Shown here piece after piece: positions 55,452 to 64,000 of a stretch of 64,000 bases of DNA. Every line of letters begins with the position of its first letter. Position 1 is the stretch's first letter. A model generated the notes under the pieces. That model did no database searches. It was not told where the DNA came from and was given only the letters and a program-made list of their open reading frames with translations. Origin of the DNA: Phycisphaerales bacterium. GTDB lineage: Bacteria > Planctomycetota > Phycisphaerae > Phycisphaerales > UBA1924. The stretch is from positions 45,907-109,906 of the forward strand of contig JADJMV010000016.1 in NCBI GenBank assembly GCA_016709445.1, given 5' to 3'. Position numbers and translations under genes: made by a program.

Positions 55452-57362
55452 CTACTCGTCGATCGGCAGCTTCACCGCGGCGTTCTCCCGATACACGATC
55501 ATCTGCGTCTTGCCGCCCCGTTCGAAATAGAGCCGCAGCTCCTTCACCACATCCCGTGCCGGGTCGTACCCGACGAGCCCACTCACCGCGCGGGTGATCA
55601 GTGCATCGTCCCGCACCTCGCCGCGGAGGCCGGCCATCGCATCGCTCCAGTTCTGACCGGCGCCATACCACGCCGCCCATACCCTCATGCCATCCAGCTC
55701 GATCGGGGCTGCGGTCGTACCGATCATGCCCTCGATCGCGCCCGGCGCGCCGATGACCAGCTCCGCGCCATCCGCCGCCGCGCATTCCAGGTCCCGCTCC
55801 CCGACCCGCAGCGCCACGGTGAGCCGCTTCGCCTCGCCGGGCGCAGGGTCCTCGACGCCCAGCGCGCCGGGCGACGCCCACAGGCCGCACAGCCCGTCCT
55901 CGGCGCCCATCCGGTCCCGCAGCGACTCGGTCACGTCCGCTACACGCCCGCCCGCGCCGTACTCGCCGGAGACCAGCGTGATGTCTCCCCGGCCGAAGAG
56001 CTTCGCATCGGCGGGGCTCACGATCCCGAACCCGTCCGCCCCGGGCCCAAGCGACGACCCCCGCCGCGCCGGTGCGAACGGCGGCGCCTTGCTCTTGATC
56101 CAGGCCTCCTCGACCCGCGGCGTGGCCGGCGCCGGCGGCGCCACCGGCAGCGAGAGCCCCTCAACCGGGCGCACGCCGCCGAAGGGCACGGCGAGGGCCG
56201 CACCGGCATTCGGGAGCACCGCGATGCGACGCTCCCCCCCCTCGACGTAGTAGAGGCGCACCTGTTTGACGCGACCCGGTGCAACATCCTGAGGCGCGAG
56301 TTCGTCCGCCTTCGCGAACTCCGCGGCCCCCCTTGCCTCGAAAGGCCGGAAGCGGTCGAGCGCGTCGAGCCAACGCGACTCCGTCCCGTACCACACCGCG
56401 AGCAGCTGCACGCCGCCGAGCTGGACGGGCGGGCCCGACGCCCCGATGAGCATGTCACCCTCGGTCGGCGCGCCCAGCCGGACCCAATCCCCATCCTGCT
56501 CCGTCAGCGTGAAGGTCTGCCCACCCGCGTCCAGTGTCATCGCGAGCGTCTTGATCACGCCGGGGGCCGGATCGGGTATGCCAAAGTGCAGCGGGTCCAC
56601 CCGGCACTCGTGCGTATCGCCCGCGGCGACCGCCCCGATGTGATCGGTCACATCCACCCACGACTCCCCCGCGCCGTAGACCGCCCGCACCAGGCTCGCG
56701 GACGACGCGTCGAACACCTCGCCAGCCCACGGCGCGGTGAACAGCGCGCTGCTGGCGATCTCCCCCGACTCGAGGCTCTCCCGGACGTCCCCCGGCAGCT
56801 TGTCCCAGAGCCCCGGCGGGAGCTTCCCGAGGACCTCCGGCGGGAGCCTCCGCAGCGCCTTGGGCGACATGGCCGCGAGTTGCTCGGCTGTCGCGCTGTT
56901 GGGATCGAGCCATGTCGGCGCGTTCCCCACCACGCTCCCGTCGCCGAACACCGTGCCGTCGGCCAACGCCACGGCGACCAGCACGACATCAACACGGTCG
57001 CCGCTCTGCGCGAGCACGGGAATGTTCGGCATCCACTCCCGGCTCTTGCCCGGCTTGAGCATGTAGCCGTCGCTGAAGAGCCTCACCCCGGCCGCCGCGG
57101 CCGCACCCGAAACGGAGACGAAGGCCTGGGTGATAGGCTGGTCGGTCTTGTTGACGATCTTGCATTTGCCCTTCAGGCTCGATTGGCCGGCGCCGCGCGC
57201 GTCGTAGAGCGTCGGAGAGTTGAAGCTGAAGCTGGCCGCCTTGCTCACGGGCGGGTTGCCGTTCGTGCCGGGCCCCGTGCGTCCCGAGTCGCACCCCCAG
57301 AGCCCGACCACCACCGCGAGCACCCCCACCACCCAATTCCGACCCATATTGCGCCGGCCCAT
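55452..57362 (-). CDS. lipoprotein built from four YGAG-type repeats
   Basis: A 636-residue lipoprotein. The signal (MGRRNMGRNWVVGVLAVVVG) ends in the lipobox LWGC. An N-terminal beta domain is followed by a helical LPPEVLGKLPPGLWDKLPGD segment. Four copies of a domain of about 100 residues then recur, marked by VRAVYGAGESWVDVTDHIGA, LLAVWYGTESRWLDALDRFR, LVSGEYGAGGRVADVTESLR and VWAAWYGAGQNWSDAMAGLR, with DPAPG and an acidic strand behind each of the first and third. This resembles the DnaJC11-C/DUF3395-like fold, but I am not sure. ATG 57362 has GGAGG five bases upstream. It sits between fabD and fabH on their strand. Confidence 0.8.
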   Translation of the reverse strand: MGRRNMGRNWVVGVLAVVVGLWGCDSGRTGPGTNGNPPVSKAASFSFNSPTLYDARGAGQSSLKGKCKIVNKTDQPITQAFVSVSGAAAAAGVRLFSDGYMLKPGKSREWMPNIPVLAQSGDRVDVVLVAVALADGTVFGDGSVVGNAPTWLDPNSATAEQLAAMSPKALRRLPPEVLGKLPPGLWDKLPGDVRESLESGEIASSALFTAPWAGEVFDASSASLVRAVYGAGESWVDVTDHIGAVAAGDTHECRVDPLHFGIPDPAPGVIKTLAMTLDAGGQTFTLTEQDGDWVRLGAPTEGDMLIGASGPPVQLGGVQLLAVWYGTESRWLDALDRFRPFEARGAAEFAKADELAPQDVAPGRVKQVRLYYVEGGERRIAVLPNAGAALAVPFGGVRPVEGLSLPVAPPAPATPRVEEAWIKSKAPPFAPARRGSSLGPGADGFGIVSPADAKLFGRGDITLVSGEYGAGGRVADVTESLRDRMGAEDGLCGLWASPGALGVEDPAPGEAKRLTVALRVGERDLECAAADGAELVIGAPGAIEGMIGTTAAPIELDGMRVWAAWYGAGQNWSDAMAGLRGEVRDDALITRAVSGLVGYDPARDVVKELRLYFERGGKTQMIVYRENAAVKLPIDE

Positions 57363-57436
57363 CACAACCTCCCCAAGGCGCACCCCGCGCCCGGCCGCCC
57401 CCTCAAACCAACAGCCTACCACACGCCCCCCGCCGC

Positions 57437-57508
57437 GCCCTCTGTCCCTCTGTCCCTCTGTCCCTCCACTTCGTCTCTTCGTCTCTCAGTCTCTTCGTCT
57501 CTCTCCTA
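57437..57508. repeat. octamer tandem repeat, second locus
   Basis: CCCTCTGTCCCTCTG units (three copies) are followed by TCGTCTCT-type units (CTTCGTCTCTTCGTCTCTCA and so on). The build copies the locus at 43846-43980: GTCCCTCT repeats, a short joint, then TCGTCTCT repeats. It lies between the four-repeat lipoprotein start and the end of fabH, overlapping the last bases before the fabH stop. Confidence 0.75.
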
Positions 57509-58543
57509 CATCTGCCACAAACTGCTCGCCCACGTCAGCCCCGCGCCGAAGGCCAGGAACATCACCTTCTGACCCGGCTTCACGCGCCCCGCGCGGGCCT
57601 GCTGGTCCAGGATCAGCGGCACGCTGGCGCCGACGGTGTTGCCGTAGCTGGCGATGTTGACGTGCAGCTTTTCCTCCGGCAGGCCGAACCGCTCGCGGGC
57701 CGCGCCCAGGATCCTCGCGTTGCTCTGGTGGCAGATGTAGTGGTCGACCTGCTCGGGCCCGATCCCCGCCTGCTCCAGCGTCTGCTCGATCAGCTTCGGG
57801 AAGGTGCTCACGGCGAACTTGAAGACCGCCGTGCCGTTCATCACGATCCGCCCGATCCTCCGCTCGTCGTAGGCCGCGGCGTCGTAGAAGTCGCCCCGGC
57901 AGGAGGGGATAAAGAGGTGCTTGGCCCCGCCGCCGTCGGAGTGCATGGCCTGGGCGATGAGGCCTTTGGTGGTGTCGTCGGTGGCCCGCAGGATGCACGC
58001 CCCGGCGCCGTCGCCGAAGAGCACGGCCTCGGCGCGTCCGAGCGTGGAGAAGTCGCAGTGGCGCGTCACCGTGTCGGCCCCGATGACGGCGGCGCAGCGG
58101 TATTGGCCCGAGGCGAGGAACGCGTGCGCGACGTTCATGCCGTAGACGAAGCCCGAGCAGGCGGCGTTGAGGTCCATGGCGGCGATCTGGCCCGTCGCCA
58201 GCCGATCGGCCACGATGCAGGCCACGCTCGGGGTGGGCATATCTGGCGTCATCGTCCCGCAGATGATCATGTCGAGGTCGGCCGGCGCGAGCCCGGCGCT
58301 CTCGAGGGCGAGGCGCACCGAGTCGGTCGCCATGGAGGCGGTCGTCTCGCCGGCCTCGTCATCGCGGATGTGCCGCTCGTGGATGCCGGTCCGCTGGACG
58401 ATCCACTCGTCGGAGGTGTCCATGAGTTTTTCGAGGTCGGCGTTCGAGACGGTCCGCCGGGGCACGGCCGAACCGGTCCCCACGATGCACACTCCGGAGA
58501 GTTGGGTGTGCCTCGGGGAGCCTGCGGGCGCTGGGGCGCTCAT
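57506..58543 (-). CDS. fabH: 3-oxoacyl-ACP synthase III
   Basis: A 345-residue initiating ketoacyl-ACP synthase that condenses acetyl-CoA with malonyl-ACP. The Cys-His-Asn triad is visible: Cys in DLNAACSGFVYG, His in YICHQSNARI and Asn in NIASYGNTVGASVP. ATG 58543 overlaps the plsX stop (ATGA), so the two are translationally coupled. Length is slightly above the 320-330 norm because of an N-terminal extension. The octamer repeats lie right behind the stop. Confidence 0.96.
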   Translation of the reverse strand: MSAPAPAGSPRHTQLSGVCIVGTGSAVPRRTVSNADLEKLMDTSDEWIVQRTGIHERHIRDDEAGETTASMATDSVRLALESAGLAPADLDMIICGTMTPDMPTPSVACIVADRLATGQIAAMDLNAACSGFVYGMNVAHAFLASGQYRCAAVIGADTVTRHCDFSTLGRAEAVLFGDGAGACILRATDDTTKGLIAQAMHSDGGGAKHLFIPSCRGDFYDAAAYDERRIGRIVMNGTAVFKFAVSTFPKLIEQTLEQAGIGPEQVDHYICHQSNARILGAARERFGLPEEKLHVNIASYGNTVGASVPLILDQQARAGRVKPGQKVMFLAFGAGLTWASSLWQM

Positions 58544-59574
58544 TCCGCCTCTCGCTCTGGGGGGAACATGCTCGAGAGGCTCTGCACGCGGGACGCGATC
58601 GCCTCGTTGACATGGCGATTGACGTACTCGCGGCAGTTCCGCACGGCGGCGCGGATCGTCCTCGCCTCGCTCGAGCCGTGGGCGATGAAGCAGGACCCGT
58701 TGACCCCGAGCAGCGGCGCACCGCCGTATTCGTGGTAGTCGTTCTTGGCGTAGATCTGCTTGACCACCGGCTCGAACTGCAGGGCCAGGCCCGGATCGGC
58801 CTGGAAGATCTCCTGGGCGATGGCGGCGAAGAGGCTCTTGGCCATCCCCTCGGCCATCTTCAGGAGCGTGTTGCCGACGAACCCGTCGGTGACGATGACA
58901 TCGGCGACGCCGTCGAAGAAGTCCCGGCCCTCGATGAACCCGATGAAGTGGAGGTCCGGGGTCTCGCGGAGCAAGTCGCGGGCCTGACGCACCTCGTCGG
59001 AGCCCTTGCCCTCCTCGGTGCCGATATTCATCAGCGCGACCCGCGGGCGTTCGATCCCCAGGACGCACTTGGCGTAGGTGTCGGCCATGACGCCGTACTG
59101 CCAGAGGTGGGCGTGGGTGGGCTCGGGGTTGGCCCCCGCGTCGCAGAGGACGACCGGCCCGTGGAAGGCGGGGATGGTGACGGCGATGCCCGGGCGGTGG
59201 ATGCCGGGGAGCCGCTTCATGTGCATGATGGCCGCGGTGACGCAGGCGCCGGTGTTGCCGGCGCTGAGCACGGCGTCGACCGGGTTGTCGTGCTTGCGGC
59301 TGCCGAGGAGGGCCATGCGGACGATGGAGCTGTCTTTTTTGGCCCGCACGGCCTTGGCCGGCGAGTCTTCCATCGTGATGACCTGGGTGGCGTGCTCGAT
59401 GATCAGGCGCGGGTCGGCGCAGCCGAACTCGGTCAGGAGTTCTTGGATGATCTCCCGGTCGCCGATGAGTATGAGTTGGTCGTCGGGCGCGAGATGGGGG
59501 ATGGCCTCGACGCACCCCTTGAGGATGGCATCGGGCGCGTGATCGCCGCCCATCACGTCCACGGCCAGCCGCAT
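58540..59574 (-). CDS. plsX: phosphate acyltransferase
   Basis: A 344-residue enzyme that makes acyl-phosphate from acyl-ACP for phosphatidic acid synthesis. The family start VDVMGGDHAPDAILKG, the SAGNTGACVTAA block and GFVGNTLLKMAEGMAKS are all present. It lies between rpmF and fabH, four bases after the rpmF stop, which is the common bacterial order. The peripheral membrane role and the operon position both point to coupled control of membrane lipid and fatty acid synthesis. Confidence 0.96.
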   Translation of the reverse strand: MRLAVDVMGGDHAPDAILKGCVEAIPHLAPDDQLILIGDREIIQELLTEFGCADPRLIIEHATQVITMEDSPAKAVRAKKDSSIVRMALLGSRKHDNPVDAVLSAGNTGACVTAAIMHMKRLPGIHRPGIAVTIPAFHGPVVLCDAGANPEPTHAHLWQYGVMADTYAKCVLGIERPRVALMNIGTEEGKGSDEVRQARDLLRETPDLHFIGFIEGRDFFDGVADVIVTDGFVGNTLLKMAEGMAKSLFAAIAQEIFQADPGLALQFEPVVKQIYAKNDYHEYGGAPLLGVNGSCFIAHGSSEARTIRAAVRNCREYVNRHVNEAIASRVQSLSSMFPPEREAE

Positions 59575-59578
59575 GGGC

Positions 59579-59779
59579 TCAATCCCTCGGGACGCCGATG
59601 CCCAGCTTCGCGACGGTGATCTTCAGGCCCGGACGGACGTAGCCCGACTCCTTGCAGGCGCGGTGCGGGAGCTTGGGCATCCCGCTCAGGGGGCACATGC
59701 CGGAGGCGTGGGGCTTCAGGGCGTCGTGCGAGCGGCGGCGGCGGGAGCGGCCGTAGCTTTGTCTTTGTGGAGGGAGCAT
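59579..59779 (-). CDS. rpmF: 50S ribosomal protein L32 (degenerate zinc ribbon)
   Basis: A 66-residue L32. The basic start has QSYGRSRRRRSHDALKP, followed by CPLSGMPKLPHRACKESGYV. The normal Cys-x-x-Cys pairs are reduced to single Cys residues (CPLS and CKES), so zinc binding is probably lost, a known type of variation. The unusual first residues MLPPQRQ replace MAVPK. ATG 59779 has AAAGGA ten bases upstream. It heads the plsX-fabH transcript, the classical rpmF-plsX-fabH arrangement. Confidence 0.9.
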   Translation of the reverse strand: MLPPQRQSYGRSRRRRSHDALKPHASGMCPLSGMPKLPHRACKESGYVRPGLKITVAKLGIGVPRD

Positions 59780-60012
59780 GCGTGCCGCGTCCTTTCCGGA
59801 GACTCTGAACACCCCGGCCCGAGGGGTCTGACGGGAACAATCTGGGGCCTCAACAGTCGGCCGCAACGGTAGCGCGGCAGGGGGGGGCAGTCAACGATTT
59901 CCGGTCTGGGCGGGGTGGACGCCGCCCGGGATGTGTGTAGGATGATGCCGGAGTCGGTGGGCGAGTGTGTTTGGCCTCTGTCCAGTGATTCTGCCGGGGC
60001 GTTCCGCCCTAG

Positions 60013-60085
<73 letters not shown>

Positions 60086-60170
60086 TTCTCTGCGCTGGTG
60101 GGGATGGGCCGCGGGGTCGGGGGCTGGTTTGCGCGGCGGATTCGGCGGGGACTGGGGAGGCGAACGGAAA

Positions 60171-60995
60171 TCAGGGTGGGCTTTTGGTGGTGGCGCGGGG
60201 TGGGCGCGGCTGGGGTTGGGGTGCGCGCGGGTGGGGTGGGTCGATAGGAGTGTGCGGGGGGTTGGTGGTTGTGGGAGCGGGGGTGGGTTGGGGCGCGGTG
60301 GGTGGTTGGGACCCGCTCGCTGGCGCTCGGGGGGTGTGGGTGCGCTCGGGGGCGGGAGTGGGCGTTGGGGTGGGATTGGGGGGCGGGGGCTGGTGGGAGG
60401 TCGGAGCCCGGGCTGGCGCCGGGGCCTCTGTTGGGGGCTGCTTTGGGGTGGCGGCGCGGCGGAAGAGGGTGTTGGCGGCCTTGCGGGCGGGGTCGGGGTG
60501 GGCTTCGCCGGTGACGAAGGCCTCGACGAGGTGGCGGAGGACGAAGGTGGCGTCGGCGAGGCCGGCGCTCGCGATGAGGCGGGGCGCGGCGTTCGTTGGT
60601 AGCCTCGATCAGGTCGAGGCGGGCGAGGAAGAGGGGGAGTTCACGATCTCGAGGAGTTGGGAGAGGGTGAGGGAGTGGCGGGCCGCGAGGCCTTCGAGGG
60701 GGAGGGCGGCGGAGTGGAAGTCGGCGAGGAGGGCGTCGAGGGCGGAGAGGGGGAGGCAGTGGCCGAAGGGCCAGGGGGCCGCGGGGCCGGAGGGGGGAGG
60801 GGGTGCGTGGGAGATTGGGTGCGCGGGTGAGGTGGCGCCGGGGGTGAGGTAGGGGGTGATGCGGTTGGGGTGGGAGGTGGGGAGTTCGTTGTGGGGGGTG
60901 TTGTCGTTGGAGTGGTCGTGGGCGTGGTGGCGGCCGTTCTGGTGGGCGTGGTGATGGGGTGCGCCGTTGGTGGAGCCGTTGGTGTGGGTGTGCAT
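60171..60995 (-). pseudogene. His-rich/Pro-rich hypothetical protein, frame broken twice
   Basis: A gene of about 275 codons. ATG 60995 follows GGAGG. The first 42 residues hold 12 His (for example PHHHAHQNGRHHAHDH), which could bind Zn or Ni. A helical segment (GHCLPLSALDALLADFHSA, ARHSLTLSQLLEIVN) follows, then LFLARLDLIEATNERRA in a second frame and LADATFVLRHLVEAFVTGEA back in the first. The shifts lie in C-rich stretches near 60655 and 60580 and cancel each other. A Pro-rich tail of about 90 residues ends at TGA (60171-60173). Alternatively it is one frame with an in-frame stop at 60609. Function unknown. Confidence 0.6.
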
Positions 60996-61166
60996 CAGGG
61001 TTGTCCTCCACCCATATCGTGACGCGGGGGGAGGGGATGCTCAAGGGGAGAGGGCGGTAGGTCACCGATATGACGGCGCGGGAGCGGGGGTCGGGGCGAG
61101 ATTCTCGGTTGTAGCGGCCGGACTCAGGGGCGGTGGACGCGGGCGGATTGAGCTTTACGATCCCGG

Positions 61167-64000
61167 TCAGGCCGTCTGGCTGGTGGCCCGAAGCAGTCGT
61201 GCGGGGATGGAGCTCTGCAGTCGCCACACGATGCTCATGGGCTTGGAGCCCTCGTGTGAGACGTATTCCGCGGACCCGAGGAAGGCGTAGGGGGCAGCCC
61301 GGCCACCTGGCAGCATCCGATGCTCTCGCACGAAGAGAAGCGGAGTGTACCCCAATCGACGGTGGTGCACGTAGCGCTGGCCGGTCTCTGAGCTGGCACC
61401 AGTGGTGCTTTGCGACTGCCAATGGAAGTGGCTGTCGCTGATCGCGTAGTCCTCGTACATCGTGGTCGGCGAGTAGGCCTCCTCGGTCTTGTGGAGGGTG
61501 ACAAAGAAGGCGTCGATGCGGGACTGGGCGAGGTGGAGCACGCCCTCGCGGAAGTCGGGCCGACGATCCATTGACCAGTGGCCAAGGGCCCCGAGGATCT
61601 CGTCTCTGGTGTACATGCAGTGGACCGCGAGCGGCTTGGCCATTGGCGCGCTTGCATCGATCGGGACGCGCGGCTGTACGCGAGGTTGTGCCGGAGCACG
61701 GCGATGAGGTCGCGCGTGGCCGCGGGGTTGCGGCGCAGGCGGCCTTCGGCCTGCGACAGATCCATCGTTGCTCCGTCGGCACCCCACAGGGACAGATGGA
61801 GCATGGTGAGACGTCGCATTTCCTCGGGATTGGCCTGGCGTGTTTGATCGGGTCGTCCGAGCCTGTCCAGCAGAAAGCGGATCTGGTGCGAGTCGTCTGT
61901 ATGAGTCAGCCGGCGCAGCCCCTTCGCTAACTGGCTTTCATCGGGATCCTGCACCGGTTCGGCGAGCTTTGCATCTGCGAGCAAGCGGGACCACAGGCCC
62001 CGCTTGAGCAGTTCGGGCAGCGACGTATCGAGGTACTCCAATGCTTCGTGTATTGCCGGGGGGCGCCCGAGGTGTCGGCCGAGTTCGCGGAGGTCGTTGA
62101 CCATTCGCGGCCGGTGCAGGCTCACGGACTGGCGGACGTTCTCGAGCACCCTCTGTTGCGCGACGCGTTCCAGCTTGACGACGCATCCTGCGGGCAGGTG
62201 GGGGAGGCCCGCTTCGATTTCCTTGTCGAGCCTGCCGGCGGGGTCGGTGCTGAAGGCACGGAATCGTGAGGCGAAGCGGAACTGGCGGTTCTGAGCCCCG
62301 ATGAAGTCGAGGACGGTCAGGCAGTCCTTCTCTTCATGGAGTCGGAGGCCGCGGCCCAGTTGCTGGAGGTATACCGTGAGGCTCTCGGTGGGACGCAGGA
62401 ACAGCACGGCGTCGATCTCGGGGATATCGATTCCTTCGTTGTAGAGATCGACGACGAAGATGAAGTTGACTTCTCGGCCGATGAGTCGCTGCCTGGCTGC
62501 AAGCCGTTCCTGGCTGCCGCTCTCGGCCGAGAGGGCGATCGCAGGAACCCCGTGGTCCTGGAAGAAACGGGCCATGAAGTTGGCGTGGGCGATACTCACG
62601 CAGAAGCCGATTGCCCTCGCTCGCATGGGGTCCAGCAGAAGTTCGTGTACTTTGTCGAGGACCAACTTCGCGCGGACATCGTTGCCGGTATACACACCGT
62701 CGAGGTCGACAACACGGTAGCCTCCCCGTTCCCAGCGCAGCCCATCAAGGTCTACGCAATCGGCTACTCCGAAGTAGTGGAACGGGCACAGCAGGCGGCG
62801 CTGGATCGCGTCCGGCAAGCGGATCTCGCCGGTCGCCTCGCCACCAAACCAATCTCGCACGTCGCGTCCATCGAGACGCTCGGGGGTCGCGGTGAGACCC
62901 AGCAGGACCAGAGCCTGGGTCCAGTCCAGCAGGCGGCGGTAGCTGGGCGCGGCCGCGTGGTGGAACTCGTCGACGACCACGTACTCGTAGCGGGCACGGT
63001 CCATCGCCCAGAGTTCGCGGCTGTTGAAGGCCTGAATCGAGCAAAACAGATGATCGGTCTGGCTCGGGTGGGTTCCGCCCACCAGCAGATCTCCGAAGTT
63101 CTGATCTCGGAGGACGGCGCGGAAGGCTGCGAGCGCCTGCTTGAGGATCTCTTCGCGGTGCGCGACGAACAGGAGCGGGGGGCGCGGGTGCTTGGCTCGG
63201 CTGTACCGGCGGTAGTCAAAGGCCGCGATCATCGTCTTGCCCGTCCCGGTCGCGGCTACGACGAGGTGCTGCCGTTTATTCTGGATCTCGCGCTCTGCCT
63301 GGATCGCGTCGAGAATCTCGACTTGGAACGGGTAGGGGTGGCAGTCGATGCCGATCCAAGGCTGGGAGTTTGGATCGACCGCGTTACGCTCCCGGCTGAT
63401 CGCGTCTCTGAGTCGGGACTCGTTGCTGCTGCTGTAGGCTTCGAATTCATCGTCGCCCCAGTAGGTCTCGAATGTGGCCGTCAGGCGTCGCCACAGGTGG
63501 GGCAGCTCGTATTGGCTGATCTTGGTTGTCCACTCGAGTCCATCGGAGAGCGCGGCCCGTGAGACGTTGGCAGAGCCGACGTAGGCGCTGCCGAAGCCGG
63601 TCCTCCGATGGATCAGGTATGCCTTTGCGTGGAGGCGGGTGCGGGCCGTGTCGTACGACACCTTGACCTTTGTGTTGGGGAGCCTGCTGAGCGCTTCGAT
63701 GGCTCTCGCATCCGTGGCGCCCATGTAGCTCGTGGAGATCACCCGGAGACGGGGGCCATCAGGGTGCGCGGACTGGGTGAGCATGCGCAGCGAATCGAGG
63801 AGCAGGCGGAGTCCGCTCCACTTGATGAAGGAGCACAGGATGTCCACGCGATCGGCAGCCAGGATTTCCTTGTTGAGTTGTGACGCCAACGACGGGTCGA
63901 GGCGCGTGCCCGTGAGCAGGGCGGAGCGGGCGAGCGGGGTGTCGGGGCGGTTGATGGTGCGATCATCGCCGAAGGCGTGGATTACGATTAGTCGACGAAG
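61167..64000 (-). CDS. PLD-SF2 helicase-DUF3427 protein (5' end beyond window; one frameshift)
   Basis: A large DNA-acting protein, at least 930 residues here. The N-terminus, open past the window edge, has a phospholipase-D-like nuclease half-site (TARTRLHAKAYLIHRR and AYVGSANVSRAAL). A superfamily 2 helicase core follows: VVAATGTGKTMIAA, VVVDEFHHAAA, LLGLTATPERLDG and, in the second lobe, NEGIDIPEIDAVLFLRP with LQQLGRGLRLHE. The C-terminus matches DUF3427 (FHWQSQSTTGASSETGQRY, then YVSHEGSKPMSIVWRL). That last part lies in another frame; the break is near 61672-61690. Such proteins occur in phage-defence and restriction settings. Apart from the His-rich gene no partner is visible. Confidence 0.82.

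Overview
The window looks like the chromosome of a high-GC Planctomycetota, most likely Phycisphaerae/Phycisphaerales. Three things point there: seven secreted proteins with a paired DxNxDGxxxxxDxxxFLNxW repeat ending in Gly-Cys (the GC-type dockerin tail of that class), two ECF sigma factor plus Ser/Thr kinase pairs, and a CPxCGYDL-type zinc ribbon. There is no CRISPR array, rRNA or insertion sequence. Two tRNA genes are present: tRNA-Gln(CUG) and tRNA-Lys(CUU).

Layout. 0.3-6.8 kb: a diiron ferritin-like protein, a DAACS symporter, an ABC exporter with a frameshifted N-terminus, a metal-binding lipoprotein and a dockerin protein. 6.8-20.9 kb: two ECF-kinase operons (+) flank five minus-strand secreted-protein genes (two FG-GAP/dockerin paralogues, two beta-helix paralogues, one WGENxGW-repeat dockerin protein). 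21-29.5 kb: tRNA-Gln, a small conserved-looking protein, a MalK/UgpC-type ATPase, a LamG-like dockerin protein, a broken glycosyltransferase, a BshC-like protein, a BtuF-like lipoprotein and argS. 29.8-35.1 kb: two phosphate-selective-porin-like genes beside a PhoB/PhoR-type two-component pair, plausibly a Pho regulon. 35.1-41.1 kb: a small lipoprotein, then phoH, a PgpH-type HD phosphohydrolase and two ZntB/CorA-like transporters in one operon. 41.1-49.4 kb: sulfotransferase, Tat aldo/keto reductase, broken DinB gene, Tat class V aminotransferase, a G/C-tract and palindrome-rich stretch, a decayed GH29 fucosidase and another dockerin protein. 50.2-59.8 kb: a fatty-acid/phospholipid cluster (rpmF, plsX, fabH, then fabD, lipoprotein, fabG) interrupted by a four-repeat lipoprotein and an opposite-strand dockerin protein. 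60-64 kb: tRNA-Lys, a His/Pro-rich broken gene and a PLD-SF2 helicase-DUF3427 gene running off the window.

A striking technical feature is the number of single-base frame breaks, many in C/G runs (about 3190, 24898, 43520, 44057, 47790-48240, 60580-60660 and 61680). Either the sequence carries homopolymer indels, as long-read assemblies or MAGs often do, or several genes are truly decaying. The calls below join the frames and say so. The most interesting biology is the dockerin-tagged secretome with its near-identical tails and flanking ECF-kinase modules, the repeat-built secreted proteins, and the interrupted fab cluster.
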